64,000 bases of DNA, from NCBI RefSeq assembly GCF_029689945.1, contig NZ_CP121451.1, forward strand, positions 3,968,001 to 4,032,000, given 5' to 3'. This document shows positions 48,802 through 57,966 of this stretch, piece by piece. Each line of letters opens with the position of its first letter. Position 1 is the stretch's first letter. The DNA is from Paenibacillus amylolyticus. GTDB lineage: Bacteria > Bacillota > Bacilli > Paenibacillales > Paenibacillaceae. Made by a program: the position numbers and the translations under genes. The notes under the pieces were generated by a model that was not told where the DNA came from, ran no database searches, and saw only the letters and a program-made list of their open reading frames with translations.

Positions 48802-49851
48802 ATGGCATCTCGTAAAGAAGTGGCTGATCTTGCGGGTGTTTCCGAGGCAACGGTCTCCCGGGTGCATAATGGGGTAGGTCCTATTAAGGAAGAGACACGC
48901 CGCAAGGTTCTTGAAGCTTCCGAACAGTTAGGCTATGTGCCCAGTGCTCTTGCTCGCAGTTTTGCCAGAAGTAAAAGCGGGAACCTTGGCGTAGTGTTGC
49001 CTTATGTTCCGAAGGCGCATCTGTTCTCGGCGTATTTTTTCTCGGAAATGCTGAGTGGGATTGGAAGCAAAGCCAGAGACAATGGCATGGACCTGTTGGT
49101 TATGTTCCGGACACCTGGTGAAGTGATGAATTATACGGATCTGTTCCGGCGTCAGAAAGTGGACGCTTGTATTATCCTTGGTGCCAGAGATGAACATGAA
49201 GAACTGGCAGCCATGCAGCAGCTTCACCAGGAAGGACACCCTTTCTGTGTCATGAATCAGCATTTTGCGGGCCAATCGTTCACGGAAGTGGATGCGGATC
49301 ATGTGGAAGGAAGCAGGCTTGCCATACGCCATCTTACGGATCAGGGGTATCGGCAAATCGCTTTTCTCAATGGTCCAGACAGCTATTCCAACAGCCAGGA
49401 ACGAATGGAAGGTGTCCGTCTTGGTCTGCAAGAAGCCGGTATGGAGCTGGACCCGAGTCTGTTGCTTGAGGGGAATTATAGTAGACGAAGTGGCATCGAG
49501 GCGGCAGCGATTGTAGCAGATCGGCTACATGAGATTGATGCTGTATTTGCGGCCAATGACCGGATGGCCATTGGTGTCATGCATGGTTTGCGTGAGCGCG
49601 GAATCCGGGTGGAGGATTTCCCGGCATTTGTGGGTTATGACGACTCCGATGCCGCCGAGATGGCGGTTCCGCCGCTGAGCAGTGTGAGGGTTCCATTTTT
49701 TGAGATGGGTGAACTTGCAGCATCAAAGCTCATGCATGGGTCCGTGGGTATCGCGCATAAAGAGAATCACGCAGTTGTGACGCTAACCGAATCAGCGAGA
49801 GCGTTGTTGCCTACCGAACTGATCATCCGTGCTTCTTCTATCCGTCAATAA
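48802..49851 (+). CDS. LacI-family transcriptional regulator of the gfo-thuA cassette
   Basis: A 349-aa LacI protein: N-terminal helix-turn-helix KEVADLAGVSEATVSRVHNG (residues 4-23), hinge, and a periplasmic-binding-like effector domain (NLGVVLPYVPKAHLFSAYF, DAVFAANDRMAIGVMHGL). It is followed 54 bp later by an oxidoreductase gene and should control that cassette. The effector is unknown, probably a sugar or a keto-sugar. ATG 48802 has AAAGGGGGTG. Confidence 0.88.
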   Translation: MASRKEVADLAGVSEATVSRVHNGVGPIKEETRRKVLEASEQLGYVPSALARSFARSKSGNLGVVLPYVPKAHLFSAYFFSEMLSGIGSKARDNGMDLLVMFRTPGEVMNYTDLFRRQKVDACIILGARDEHEELAAMQQLHQEGHPFCVMNQHFAGQSFTEVDADHVEGSRLAIRHLTDQGYRQIAFLNGPDSYSNSQERMEGVRLGLQEAGMELDPSLLLEGNYSRRSGIEAAAIVADRLHEIDAVFAANDRMAIGVMHGLRERGIRVEDFPAFVGYDDSDAAEMAVPPLSSVRVPFFEMGELAASKLMHGSVGIAHKENHAVVTLTESARALLPTELIIRASSIRQ

Positions 49852-49905
49852 TGTATGGATACACATACTGAAAGACTTTTTATTATTCCAAAGGAGGAAA
49901 TGATC

Positions 49906-51077
49906 ATGTCAAATCGTCTTCGTGTCGGAATGGTTGGATACAAGTTTATGGGGAAGGCCCACAGTAATGCCTATCGCAGTCTGCCGATGTTTTTCCCGTC
50001 TGCTCCGCTGCAGCCTGAGATGTCTGTGATCTGTGGACGTAACGAGCAGGGAGTGCAGGAAGCAGCGAATCAGTTCGGCTGGTCCGAAAGTGTAACCGAT
50101 TGGCGCGAACTGGTGAAGCGGGATGATATCGATCTGATCGATATTAACGCGCCAAGTGATGCCCACAAGGAAATAGCGCTGGAAGCCGCCCGTCAGGGCA
50201 AGCATCTGTTTTGTGAGAAGCCTCTGGCTCTGTCACTTGCGGACTCACGTGAGATGCTTCAGGCAGCAGAGGATGCCGGGTCGCTCATATGGTCGGGTTC
50301 AACTATCGGTTCTCACCAGCGGTGCAGTTAGCCAAAGATCTGGTGGAGAGCGGGCGACTGGGTAAAATCTATCATTTCCGTGCCTTTTTCCTTCAAGACT
50401 GGATCATGGACCCATCGTTCCCGCTGGTATGGCGTTTGCAAAAAGAAGTGGCAGGCTCCGGTTCCCATGGGGATCTGGGTGCACACTTAATCGATCTGGC
50501 TCGTTTCCTTGTTGGTGAATTCCAGGAAGTCATCGGTATGAGCGAAACATTTATCAAAGAGCGACCGCTTGCAGCCGAGATGACGGGGCTCAGTGCCAAA
50601 GGCAATTCGAATGCGGATGCTCCCAAAGGAGAAGTGACCGTCGATGATGCTACCCTGTTCCTGGCACGATTCGCTGGAGGCGCGCTGGGCAGCTTTGAAG
50701 CAACCCGCTTTGCAGCGGGGCATCGGAGTACGAACTCGTTTGAGATTAACGGCAGTCTCGGCAGTGTACGATTTGATTTTGAACGGATGAATGAACTGGA
50801 AGTGTATTTTACCAAGGATGAAGAGGACGTACAGGGATTCCGCCGTGTACTGGCGACCGACCCTGCACACAAATATGCCGAAGCCTGGTGGCCTGCCGGA
50901 CATACGATTGGATTCGAGCACACGTTCACCCATGAAATGCTGGAGCTGGTGACTGCGATCTCCGAAGGCCGACAACCTTCCCCGAGTTTCCATGATGGGG
51001 TTGCCTGTCAGGCTGTATTGGAAGCCGTGGAACGTTCGGTAACGGAGCGGCGCTGGGTGACGCTTGAAGAGATGTGA
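49906..51077 (+). CDS. Gfo/Idh/MocA-family oxidoreductase (one frameshift)
   Basis: About 390 aa after correction. The NAD(P)-binding N-terminus (LRVGMVGYKFMGKAHSNAY) precedes the family's GKHLFCEKPLALS motif (about residue 93), where the Lys-Pro pair contacts substrate and cofactor. A G is missing near 50280; restoring it gives AGVAHMVGFNYRFSPAVQLA. Relatives oxidise sugars, inositols or glycosides with NAD(P)+. It is followed by thuA and a second such gene, as in ThuAB-like pathways. ATG 49906 follows AAGGAGG. Confidence 0.87.
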
Positions 51078-51155
51078 ACACAGATGCACAGCAAGACAGC
51101 GAAGTCAGGATGAGGTTGAACACAACTTAAATATCCGAAAGCGAGTGATGAAACG

Positions 51156-51881
51156 ATGAGTAAAGCACTAATTGTATGGGGCGGCTGGGATGGACATGAA
51201 CCGGAGCAGGTAGCGGCGATTTTTGAACGCATTTTGAAGGAGGAGCAGTTCGAGGTTGAAGTCTCGAATACGTTGGAGTCTTATGCGGATGCAGAGAAGC
51301 TGCTGGGTCTGGATCTGATCGTACCCTTGTGGACAATGGGGCAGATTGAGCAGGAGCTGGTCAATAATGTGTCAGCGGCTGTTCAGAGCGGTGTGGGCTT
51401 GGCTGGTCTTCATGGCGGGATGTGTGATGCGTTCCGTAATAACGTGGACTGGCAGTTTATGACGGGTGGACAATGGGTTGCCCATCCAGGTAACGATGGC
51501 GTGGAGTACATGGTGAACATGAAGCGTGGCTCCAGCCCGTTATTGGATCATATTGAAGATTTTCAGGTGAAAAGCGAACAGTACTACCTGCACGTAGACC
51601 CGGCCGTGGAAGTGTTGGCCACAACTCGTTTTCCAGTGGTAAGTGGTCCGCATGCAGCGAATGGACCGGTAGATATGCCGGTTGTCTGGACGAAACGATG
51701 GGGCGCAGGACGGGTATTTTACAACTCACTGGGACACCATGCAGACATTGTAGACATGAAACCTGTGACTGAAATGATGCGCAGTGGTTTCAAATGGACA
51801 GCAGCAGGCAAGGAACTTGCCAAGAGTCGAGTAAGTGCCGTAACGGAAGTGTACACAGGCATGGCGGACAACCAAAACTAA
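51156..51881 (+). CDS. ThuA-domain protein
   Basis: A 241-aa ThuA-like protein (class I glutamine amidotransferase-like fold without the usual catalytic triad). LIVWGGWDGHEP opens it, and GLHGGMCDAFRNNVDWQFMTGGQWVAHPGN carries the conserved His/Gly residues of the family; a VFYNSLGHHADI segment closes it. ThuA is needed for trehalose and sucrose use in Sinorhizobium meliloti, alongside the dehydrogenase ThuB. Between two Gfo/Idh/MocA genes it points to 3-keto-glycoside-type sugar breakdown; the sugar is unknown. ATG 51156. Confidence 0.85.
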   Translation: MSKALIVWGGWDGHEPEQVAAIFERILKEEQFEVEVSNTLESYADAEKLLGLDLIVPLWTMGQIEQELVNNVSAAVQSGVGLAGLHGGMCDAFRNNVDWQFMTGGQWVAHPGNDGVEYMVNMKRGSSPLLDHIEDFQVKSEQYYLHVDPAVEVLATTRFPVVSGPHAANGPVDMPVVWTKRWGAGRVFYNSLGHHADIVDMKPVTEMMRSGFKWTAAGKELAKSRVSAVTEVYTGMADNQN

Positions 51882-51976
51882 TGAGATTGTAGTTGGAATG
51901 TAAACATAACTTCAGTATCAACCATTCATCCTCAATGGATAAACCATATTTGATCCACGGCGAAGGGAGCCCAGGC

Positions 51977-53081
51977 ATGAAAACAATGAAAGTAGGCATT
52001 ATTGGCTGCGGTAAAATCAGCGGTATTTATATGGAAAACTGTCACCGGTTCGAGGTGCTGGAACTTGTTGCTGTAGCGGATCTGGATCGGAAACGTGCCG
52101 AAGAGCAGGCAGCAGCCTATAACGTGCCTAACGTATACAGCGTCGACGAAATCTTGGCTGATCCCGAGATCGAGCTAATCATCAACCTGACCATTCCTTC
52201 CGTTCATGCGGATGTATGCTTGCGGGCGCTTGAAGCGGGCAAACATGTCTATGTGGAAAAACCACTTGCTGTTACCCGTGAAGAGGGTCAGGCCGTGCTC
52301 GAAACAGCAAAGCGTAAAGGACTGCTCGTGGGCTGCGCACCAGAAACGTTCTTCGGTTCGGGCATCCAGACCTCACTTCAATTGGTGGAGGAAGGGGTCA
52401 TCGGCAAACCGGTGGCAGCGACCGCATTTATGATGAGCCGTGGTCATGAGCACTGGCATCCCGATCCGGAGTTTTATTACGCCTCTGGCGGTGGCCCGAT
52501 GTTTGACATGGGGCCATACTACCTCACGGCACTGGTCCAACTGATGGGCCCGATCAAGTCGATTGCAGGTATGACAGGTAAAGCCATGGAAGAACGCACG
52601 ATTACGAGTGAGAAAGAGAGGCCAGGTAGTTCCCGTCGAAATTCCGACTCACGTTACCGGTCTGTTACAGTTTGAACAGGGAGCCATTGGCACCCTAATT
52701 ACGAGTTTTGACGTATTTGGCGGAAGTGCACTGCCGCCGATTGAGATATATGGCACGCACGGTACATTGCAGGTACCTGACCCCAATACCTTCGGTGGAC
52801 CGGTACGCTACCGCTTGTTGGGTGAACAGGAATGGACGGAAGTTCCGCTTCTACCAGGGTATCAGGAGAATACACGCGGTATCGGCGTAGCAGATATGGC
52901 CTATGCAGCACATAGCGGACGTGCACATCGGGCGAGTGGGGAACTGGCATACCATGTTCTTGAGGCCATGTGGGCATTCCACGATTCATCCGATGAACAG
53001 ACATTCTACCAGATGAAAAGCTCGTCTCAGCGCCCGGCTGCATTGCCAGTGGATCTGCCGTTATACACATTGGATAAGTAA
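51977..53081 (+). CDS. Gfo/Idh/MocA-family oxidoreductase, second in the cassette (one frameshift)
   Basis: VGIIGCGKISGIYMENCHRF opens the NAD(P)-binding domain and GKHVYVEKPLAVT carries the Lys-Pro motif. A frame change of net plus one (or minus two) base near 52615 breaks it; correcting at the GAGAG repeat restores the SEK...RGQVVPVEIPTHVTG join. About 367 aa. Probably an NAD(P)+-dependent sugar or glycoside oxidoreductase, paired with the enzyme at 49906. ATG 51977 has AAGGGAG. The neighbouring terminator ends the operon. Confidence 0.85.
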
Positions 53082-53118
53082 GATAACTATTACAGCCATT
53101 ATGGTTTATGTCATGACG

Positions 53119-53162
53119 AATAGCCCCTTTTCCTTCAAACAGGAAAGGGGCTATTTTTTTAT
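53119..53162 (+). terminator. Strong terminator of the gfo-thuA cassette
   Basis: AATAGCCCCTTT...TCCT and AGGAAAGGGGCTATT form a long stem with one bulged T, followed by TTTTTT. Confidence 0.9.
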
Positions 53163-53256
53163 TGAACCAAAAAAATCTGGGATAACAACGGTCGGATCGG
53201 AAGGTTGTCCTGTCATCGGAGTACCAGTGTAAATATTCCTTAGTTCAACTTGTATA
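53161..53256 (+). repeat. Dispersed intergenic repeat, copy D (short form)
   Basis: About 96 bp: a remnant left end (TTGAACCAAAA) joined directly to the right half of the element, AAATCTGGGATAACAACGG, GGAAGGTTGTCCTGTCATCG, ending TAGTTCAACTTGTATA. The middle of copy B is missing, so it looks like an internal deletion form. Confidence 0.7.
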
Positions 53257-53261
53257 GCCAT

Positions 53262-54080
53262 TTAAGGCTCAAATCCCGCCTGACTGATCCAGATCTCATC
53301 CTCGGCAAAATGGTCCTTCATCCGCTGAACCACAGTCTGATACGCATCTGGACGATACCAGTGCTCCATCCCCACTTGCTGGTATAACGATTCCATACCG
53401 AGTCGACGGGTGCGCTTGCCCTCACTGCCATCCCCCATGAAATAATCGTCAATGCATACACGCTGAACCAGAGGTCTCAAGATGGCAGCAAACTGTTCAC
53501 TGCTGGGTAATACGGGAGCAATCGCAACCTGTGTGGGTATTCCGGCATCCCGCAACTGTGCAAGTGCACGTAAGCGGCCTGCAATCGGGGGAGCGGCAGG
53601 ACTGAAATGCTTGCGCATATCGTCCAAATCCGTCTCTACAGTCATACTGACCCGAACCCGGTCACCTAACTGCTGTAACAGATCTATATCGCGGGTAACG
53701 AGTGGACTGCGGGTTTGGACGAGTACAAAATCGGGTGGATGCTGCACCATGATTTCAAGCAATGAACGTGTGATACACTCCTTGTATTCAGCGGGTTGAT
53801 ATGGATCGGTACTGGATGACATAAACAGAGTGACTTTTCCTTTCGCCAGGGCACGCTGCAATTCTTTGGCGAACACTCGGGAAGCCTCTTGTTTCACATC
53901 CACCCAGCTCCCCCATTCCTCTTGGCGAAATAAGGAGACAGGCATCTGTCTGACATAACAATAGGAACAACCGAAGGCGCAGCCTGTGTAAGGATTCAGC
54001 GTATGTGTATAGCCATGAAGGAAACCGGTTCCTTTGTTCATTAACGTTTTGGGTACTTTGTAAGTTAAGTTGGTCTTCAT
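53262..54080 (-). CDS. SPL-family radical SAM protein (COG1533)
   Basis: A 272-aa radical SAM protein. NPYTGCAFGCSYCYVRQMP (about residue 30) carries the CxxxCxxC cluster motif, here CAFGCSYC, that binds the 4Fe-4S centre. The later LFMSSSTDPYQPAEYK and RLGMESLYQQVGM segments are characteristic of the spore photoproduct lyase-like family (COG1533), whose members include many uncharacterised enzymes. Its start overlaps the adaA stop by 4 bp, so both are made from one message. DNA-repair function is a reasonable inference, not shown. Confidence 0.82.
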   Translation of the reverse strand: MKTNLTYKVPKTLMNKGTGFLHGYTHTLNPYTGCAFGCSYCYVRQMPVSLFRQEEWGSWVDVKQEASRVFAKELQRALAKGKVTLFMSSSTDPYQPAEYKECITRSLLEIMVQHPPDFVLVQTRSPLVTRDIDLLQQLGDRVRVSMTVETDLDDMRKHFSPAAPPIAGRLRALAQLRDAGIPTQVAIAPVLPSSEQFAAILRPLVQRVCIDDYFMGDGSEGKRTRRLGMESLYQQVGMEHWYRPDAYQTVVQRMKDHFAEDEIWISQAGFEP

Positions 54081-54661
54081 GAGTTGTCATGCCTTTCCCG
54101 GTAATGTGCAGGTGTGAGACCTGTATGTTTGCGAAATACAGTAATGAAATAAGCGGAGTTGGGTATACCGACATGACGTGCAATATCGGTGACGTTAAGT
54201 CGCGTATGTTCAAGCAACTTCCGGGCTTCGGTGATTCGTTTATCCTGTATATATTGAACCGGTGTACGGCCTGTAATCCGCTTGAACACACGATGCAGAT
54301 GATAAGGGTTGCCGTGACTTACAGTGGCAAGGATATCCAGGTTCAGAGGTTCGGCGTAATGATGTTCGATGTAATCCGTGATCCCGTATATCCATTCCTG
54401 GTCAGGTACCCGCTCGCCTGTTGGTTTGCAGCGTTTGCAGGGTCTGAACTTTCGCGCCAAAGCTTCTTCAACATGTTGAAATATCAGCACATTTTCAGCT
54501 TTGGGTGCTCTGGACTTGCAGGAAGGCCGACAGAAAATGCCCGTTGTCTGCACGCCATAAAAGAACGTTCCATCATAAGAACTATCGTTGTGGATGATGG
54601 CATGCCAGTATTTTTCATCTATCGATTCGGGTTGTATACGATCTTGATCTGGGCTTTCCAT
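54077..54661 (-). CDS. adaA: Ada-type methylphosphotriester-DNA methyltransferase/regulator (AdaA)
   Basis: About 194 aa. The Ada zinc-binding N-terminus (YGVQTTGIFCRPSCKSRAP and FRPCKRCKPTGE: four Cys, one of which accepts methyl groups) is followed by an AraC-type helix-turn-helix domain (LDILATVSHGNPYHLHRVFK). In B. subtilis AdaA repairs phosphotriesters and, once methylated, activates the adaptive response. No O6-methylguanine domain is present. The frame is open further upstream, but ATG 54661 has GAGGTGATCACC and matches family length. Its stop overlaps the SPL gene. Confidence 0.88.
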   Translation of the reverse strand: MESPDQDRIQPESIDEKYWHAIIHNDSSYDGTFFYGVQTTGIFCRPSCKSRAPKAENVLIFQHVEEALARKFRPCKRCKPTGERVPDQEWIYGITDYIEHHYAEPLNLDILATVSHGNPYHLHRVFKRITGRTPVQYIQDKRITEARKLLEHTRLNVTDIARHVGIPNSAYFITVFRKHTGLTPAHYRERHDNS

Positions 54662-54809
54662 GGTGATCACCTCATCTCTAATTATACCCCTGATTCCAAG
54701 GGATTGACGAAGTTTCAGCTTAAAAAGCAAGATATCAATATCCGGGATACAGGCCCTTCCTTCAATCTGAATCAAATATGAGCTACAATATACAAGATGG
54801 AATAAAAGG

Positions 54810-55004
54810 TTATATAGGTTCAACTAAACTTTCTACACGAGAACGTAGAGGACGGAAATAACGTGAAGAAGCGAAGCGTTCGCCTTTATCCCCGGATTTT
54901 CCCTTTGAAGAAGGGAATTAAAAAAAATCTGGGATAACAGCGATCGGAAGGTTATTCTGTCATTGGAGTGGTAAGTGTAGATACTTTAGTTGGATTCATA
55001 TAGA
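54810..55004 (+). repeat. Dispersed intergenic repeat, copy C
   Basis: 195 bp between adaA and a gfo gene. Ends are TTATATAGGTTCAACTA and TAGTTGGATTCATATAGA (imperfect inverted repeats). It keeps GCGAAGCGTTCGCC, CCCCGGATTTTCCC, AAATCTGGGATAACAGCG and TCATTGGAGTGG, but lacks the AAGCTTTCTG hairpin of copies A and B. Confidence 0.8.
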
Positions 55005-55042
55005 ACTCAAATGAAATTTATAGATGAAAGAGGTAGGTAGAC

Positions 55043-56023
55043 ATGGTTCGTTTTGGCGTAGTGGGTACCAACTGGATTACAGAAAGACTTCTTGAAGCCG
55101 CAGCGAAGGTTGAAGGATTCCAATTGACTGCCGTGTATTCAAGAACTGAAGATAAGGCTAATGCATTTGCAGATAAATATGATGTTGAACACCGCTTCAC
55201 CAATCTGGAAGAGATGGCCGCAAGTGATGTGATTGATGCAGTCTACATCGCGACACCGAATACCGTTCATGCGGAGCAAGCTGAGATTTTTCTGAGAAAC
55301 GGCAAACATGTATTGTGCGAGAAACCTCTGGCTGCGAATAGCGCCGAAGTTCGGAGTATGATCGATACTGCACGAGAACATGAGGTTCTGCTCATGGAAG
55401 CGATGAAATCTACCCTTGTTCCCCAGTTCAAGATGGTGCAGGAAAACCTGCATAAAATCGGTCCTGTCCGCAAATACGTCGCAGGATATTCCCAGTATTC
55501 TTCGCGTTATGATAAGTATAAAGAGGGAATCATCCTGAACGCGTTCAAGCCTGAACTTGCTAATGGGGCGTTAATGGATCTCGGTGTGTATTGTCTCTAC
55601 CCATTGATTACATTGTTTGGTGCACCTAACCGGGTTCAGTCCCAAGCGATGATGCTGGAATCTGGCGTGGATGGACAGGGTAGTGTACTGCTGGATTATG
55701 ATGGGATGGATGCGGTCGTTACATACTCCAAAATCTCCAACTCTCATCTACCAAGCGAGATTATGGGCGAACTGGGCAGCATCATCATTGACAAGATCGG
55801 TTCACCGGAACATGCAGAGATACGATACAATGACGGTACGGTGGAGCAGCTCACAGTCGAACAAAACCATCCGGCGATGTATTATGAAGTGGAGGAGTTC
55901 GTGAATCTGGTTCAGGAAGGCCAAAAGGAGTCCAGTATGAACACGCATGAACACTCTTATGTGACGATGCAGGTGATGGATCAGATTCGGAAGCAGATTG
56001 GGCTTGTGTTCCCTAACGATTGA
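55043..56023 (+). CDS. Gfo/Idh/MocA-family oxidoreductase (intact)
   Basis: A 326-aa oxidoreductase. The Rossmann start (VRFGVVGTNWITERLLEAAA) is followed by the GKHVLCEKPLAAN motif (about residue 90), with a C-terminal dimerisation/substrate domain from about residue 125. Related to dehydrogenases of sugars or of trans-dihydrodiols; the substrate is unknown. It opens a small unit with a methyltransferase and a nucleotide-sugar-epimerase-like gene. ATG 55043 follows AAAGAGGTAGG. Intact frame. Confidence 0.87.
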   Translation: MVRFGVVGTNWITERLLEAAAKVEGFQLTAVYSRTEDKANAFADKYDVEHRFTNLEEMAASDVIDAVYIATPNTVHAEQAEIFLRNGKHVLCEKPLAANSAEVRSMIDTAREHEVLLMEAMKSTLVPQFKMVQENLHKIGPVRKYVAGYSQYSSRYDKYKEGIILNAFKPELANGALMDLGVYCLYPLITLFGAPNRVQSQAMMLESGVDGQGSVLLDYDGMDAVVTYSKISNSHLPSEIMGELGSIIIDKIGSPEHAEIRYNDGTVEQLTVEQNHPAMYYEVEEFVNLVQEGQKESSMNTHEHSYVTMQVMDQIRKQIGLVFPND

Positions 56024-56053
56024 TTCACATACAGGAAAGGTAGCTGAGACGAG

Positions 56054-56803
56054 ATGAGAAGAGATGAGCTTAAGAACAGCAGAGAAGATAACCGCTCCAA
56101 TAATTCTGGTGGTTTGGAGCTGACACAGATTGTTTTTCTAGGAAGAACCTTCGAGGAATATATGAAGATGTTCAACTTAACGGTGGAGGATCTTAAAGGC
56201 AAGTCGATTCTGGATTGTCCAGGTGGAGCATGTTCATTCAGTAGCCAGGCGCGCAAGTGGGGTGCAGATGCCATGACCGCGGACATTGCCTATCAATACG
56301 AGATTAACGAGCTTGAACTAAAGGGGTTCCAAGACATTGAGCATACGATGAAACAGATGGAACCAGTACAAGGGGTCTATGTGTGGGATCAATTTGGATC
56401 CATCCAGGGGTTAAAGGAAGAGCGAACGCGTGCCATCACAGATTGCATCGCAGATATGAGAATGTTCCCTGACCGTTATGTGGCGGCTGTGCTCCCGGTT
56501 CTTCCTTTTGCCGATGAACAATTCGATCTGACTTTATCCGCCCATTTCCTGTTTACGTACGCGGACCGATTGGACGTTGATTTTCATGTTGCAACCGTAA
56601 TGGAGCTGCTGCGTGTGAGCAAACGAGAGGTTCGCATTTTCCCAACAGTGGATCTGTCTGGCGAACGTTACGAGCATATGGATGCATTAAAATTAATACT
56701 TGAAGAGCATGGGTGCACGGTATCCGAAGAACCAACGTCATATGAGTTTCAACGGAATGCACACACCATGCTTCAAATTGTTAAACATCATGGAACTAGA
56801 TAG
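56054..56803 (+). CDS. Class I SAM-dependent methyltransferase-like protein
   Basis: A 249-aa protein. The SAM-binding fold is suggested by motif I-like ILDCPGGACSFS (about residue 54) and by LPFADEQFDLTLSAHFLFTY, where the post-II acidic segment sits. The protein would transfer a methyl group to an unknown acceptor. The first about 25 residues are polar and possibly disordered. It lies 30 bp after the oxidoreductase and 12 bp before the epimerase-like gene, so a shared message is likely. ATG 56054 is the first reasonable start. Confidence 0.75.
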   Translation: MRRDELKNSREDNRSNNSGGLELTQIVFLGRTFEEYMKMFNLTVEDLKGKSILDCPGGACSFSSQARKWGADAMTADIAYQYEINELELKGFQDIEHTMKQMEPVQGVYVWDQFGSIQGLKEERTRAITDCIADMRMFPDRYVAAVLPVLPFADEQFDLTLSAHFLFTYADRLDVDFHVATVMELLRVSKREVRIFPTVDLSGERYEHMDALKLILEEHGCTVSEEPTSYEFQRNAHTMLQIVKHHGTR

Positions 56804-56815
56804 GAGGTTTTTCGG

Positions 56816-57709
56816 ATGAATAAAGTCCTTATACTTGGGGGTACACGTTTTTTGGCAAACGTCTGGTGGATCACTTGCTGTGGGAAGGGAAGTCTTCAGA
56901 TTACTGTTGCAACTCGCGGTAAAACGGATGTCGACTTCGGACCCGAAGTGAACCGGATCAAGATGGATCGTGAAGACCCGGAATCTCTGACAGAGGTTGC
57001 ACAGACAGACATGTGGGATGTCGTGTACGACAATATCTGTTATTCCCCGGATGCAGCGAAAGCCGCATGTGAAGCTTTTGCAGGACGCACCAAAAGGTAC
57101 GTTTTGACATCGACACTCTCGGTGTACGGTGATCCCAGACCTGGATTCAAGGAAACGGATTTTGACCCGTACACATATCCATTACAGTATGGGAGTGCGG
57201 AGGATTTTTCGTATGGAGAAGGCAAACGGCTTGCGGAGGCTGTATTTTTCCAGGAAGCGGATTTCCCGGTTGCGGCCATGCGCATTCCCATTGTACTCGG
57301 GATTGATGATTATACGAGAAGACTTCATTTCCATATTGAACATGTGCAAAAAGGAAAACCGATCGGCATGCCAAATCCGGACGCAGAGATTGGATTTATC
57401 AATTCCACCGAAGCGGCAAGATTCCTCGCCTGGCTTGGACATTCGTCCATTACCGGTCCGGTGAATGCAGCTTCCAAGGGTTCGATTACGCTGTCAGCCA
57501 TGATACATCTGATCGAGACGGTCACGGGCATGCAGTCCCAGATTCTCACGGAAACGGTGAAAGAAGACATGTCCCCGTTCGGCGTTGAGCAATCATGGAC
57601 GATGGTGACGACCAAGGCAGAACAAGCTGGATACACGTTCGAACCTCTGATGGACTGGTTCCCGGGACTTGTGCGTGAGGTCGCTCTCGCATTACAGTCG
57701 GAGCGGTAG
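56816..57709 (+). CDS. NAD-dependent epimerase/reductase-like protein (compensated frameshift near the start)
   Basis: A 297-aa extended SDR: MNKVLILGGTRF is the nucleotide-binding start, TLSVYGDP and SYGEGKRLAEAVF (with Tyr and Lys near residue 125) follow. From 56845 to 56900 the read frame gives a poor stretch (NVWWITCCGKGSLQ). The next frame reads FFGKRLVDHLLWEGKS, which fits the family, so one T is likely missing in the T6 run and one base is extra shortly after. Function: perhaps a nucleotide-sugar or sugar-acid epimerase; not assigned. ATG 56816 follows AGGAGG. Confidence 0.78.
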   Translation: MNKVLILGGTRFLANVWWITCCGKGSLQITVATRGKTDVDFGPEVNRIKMDREDPESLTEVAQTDMWDVVYDNICYSPDAAKAACEAFAGRTKRYVLTSTLSVYGDPRPGFKETDFDPYTYPLQYGSAEDFSYGEGKRLAEAVFFQEADFPVAAMRIPIVLGIDDYTRRLHFHIEHVQKGKPIGMPNPDAEIGFINSTEAARFLAWLGHSSITGPVNAASKGSITLSAMIHLIETVTGMQSQILTETVKEDMSPFGVEQSWTMVTTKAEQAGYTFEPLMDWFPGLVREVALALQSER

Positions 57710-57784
57710 AAATATAGCCTGCATGGGATTGGATGAAGCAAACGACTAGATTGAATAGATCATTCTAACGAATGAAACATAAAG

Positions 57785-57826
57785 CAGGGTGCAACCAAAG
57801 CGTAATCTTTGGTGCACCCTGTTTAT
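57785..57826 (+). terminator. Rho-independent terminator
   Basis: CAGGGTGCAACCAAAG pairs with CTTTGGTGCACCCTG around CGTAAT (one bulge), followed by TTTATGTT; ends the gfo-methyltransferase-epimerase unit. Confidence 0.8.
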
Positions 57827-57860
57827 GTTGTACTTTTTTCGAATTTTAACGTGACCCAAT

Positions 57861-57966
57861 CTAATAGGACGGACTAATCATTTACACGATAAGGATTACA
57901 ACAACAGCAATGGGAAGGTTGTTCCGTCATCGTAGTGTCAATGAATAATCTTTAGTTCTACTTATT
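57861..57966 (+). repeat. Dispersed intergenic repeat, copy E (decayed)
   Basis: CTAATCATTTACACGATAAGG matches the left part of copy B, and CAATGGGAAGGTTGTTCCGTCATCGTAGTGTC its right part; the end is TAGTTCTACTTATT. The middle is missing. It runs up to the stop codon of the LacI gene. Confidence 0.65.
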
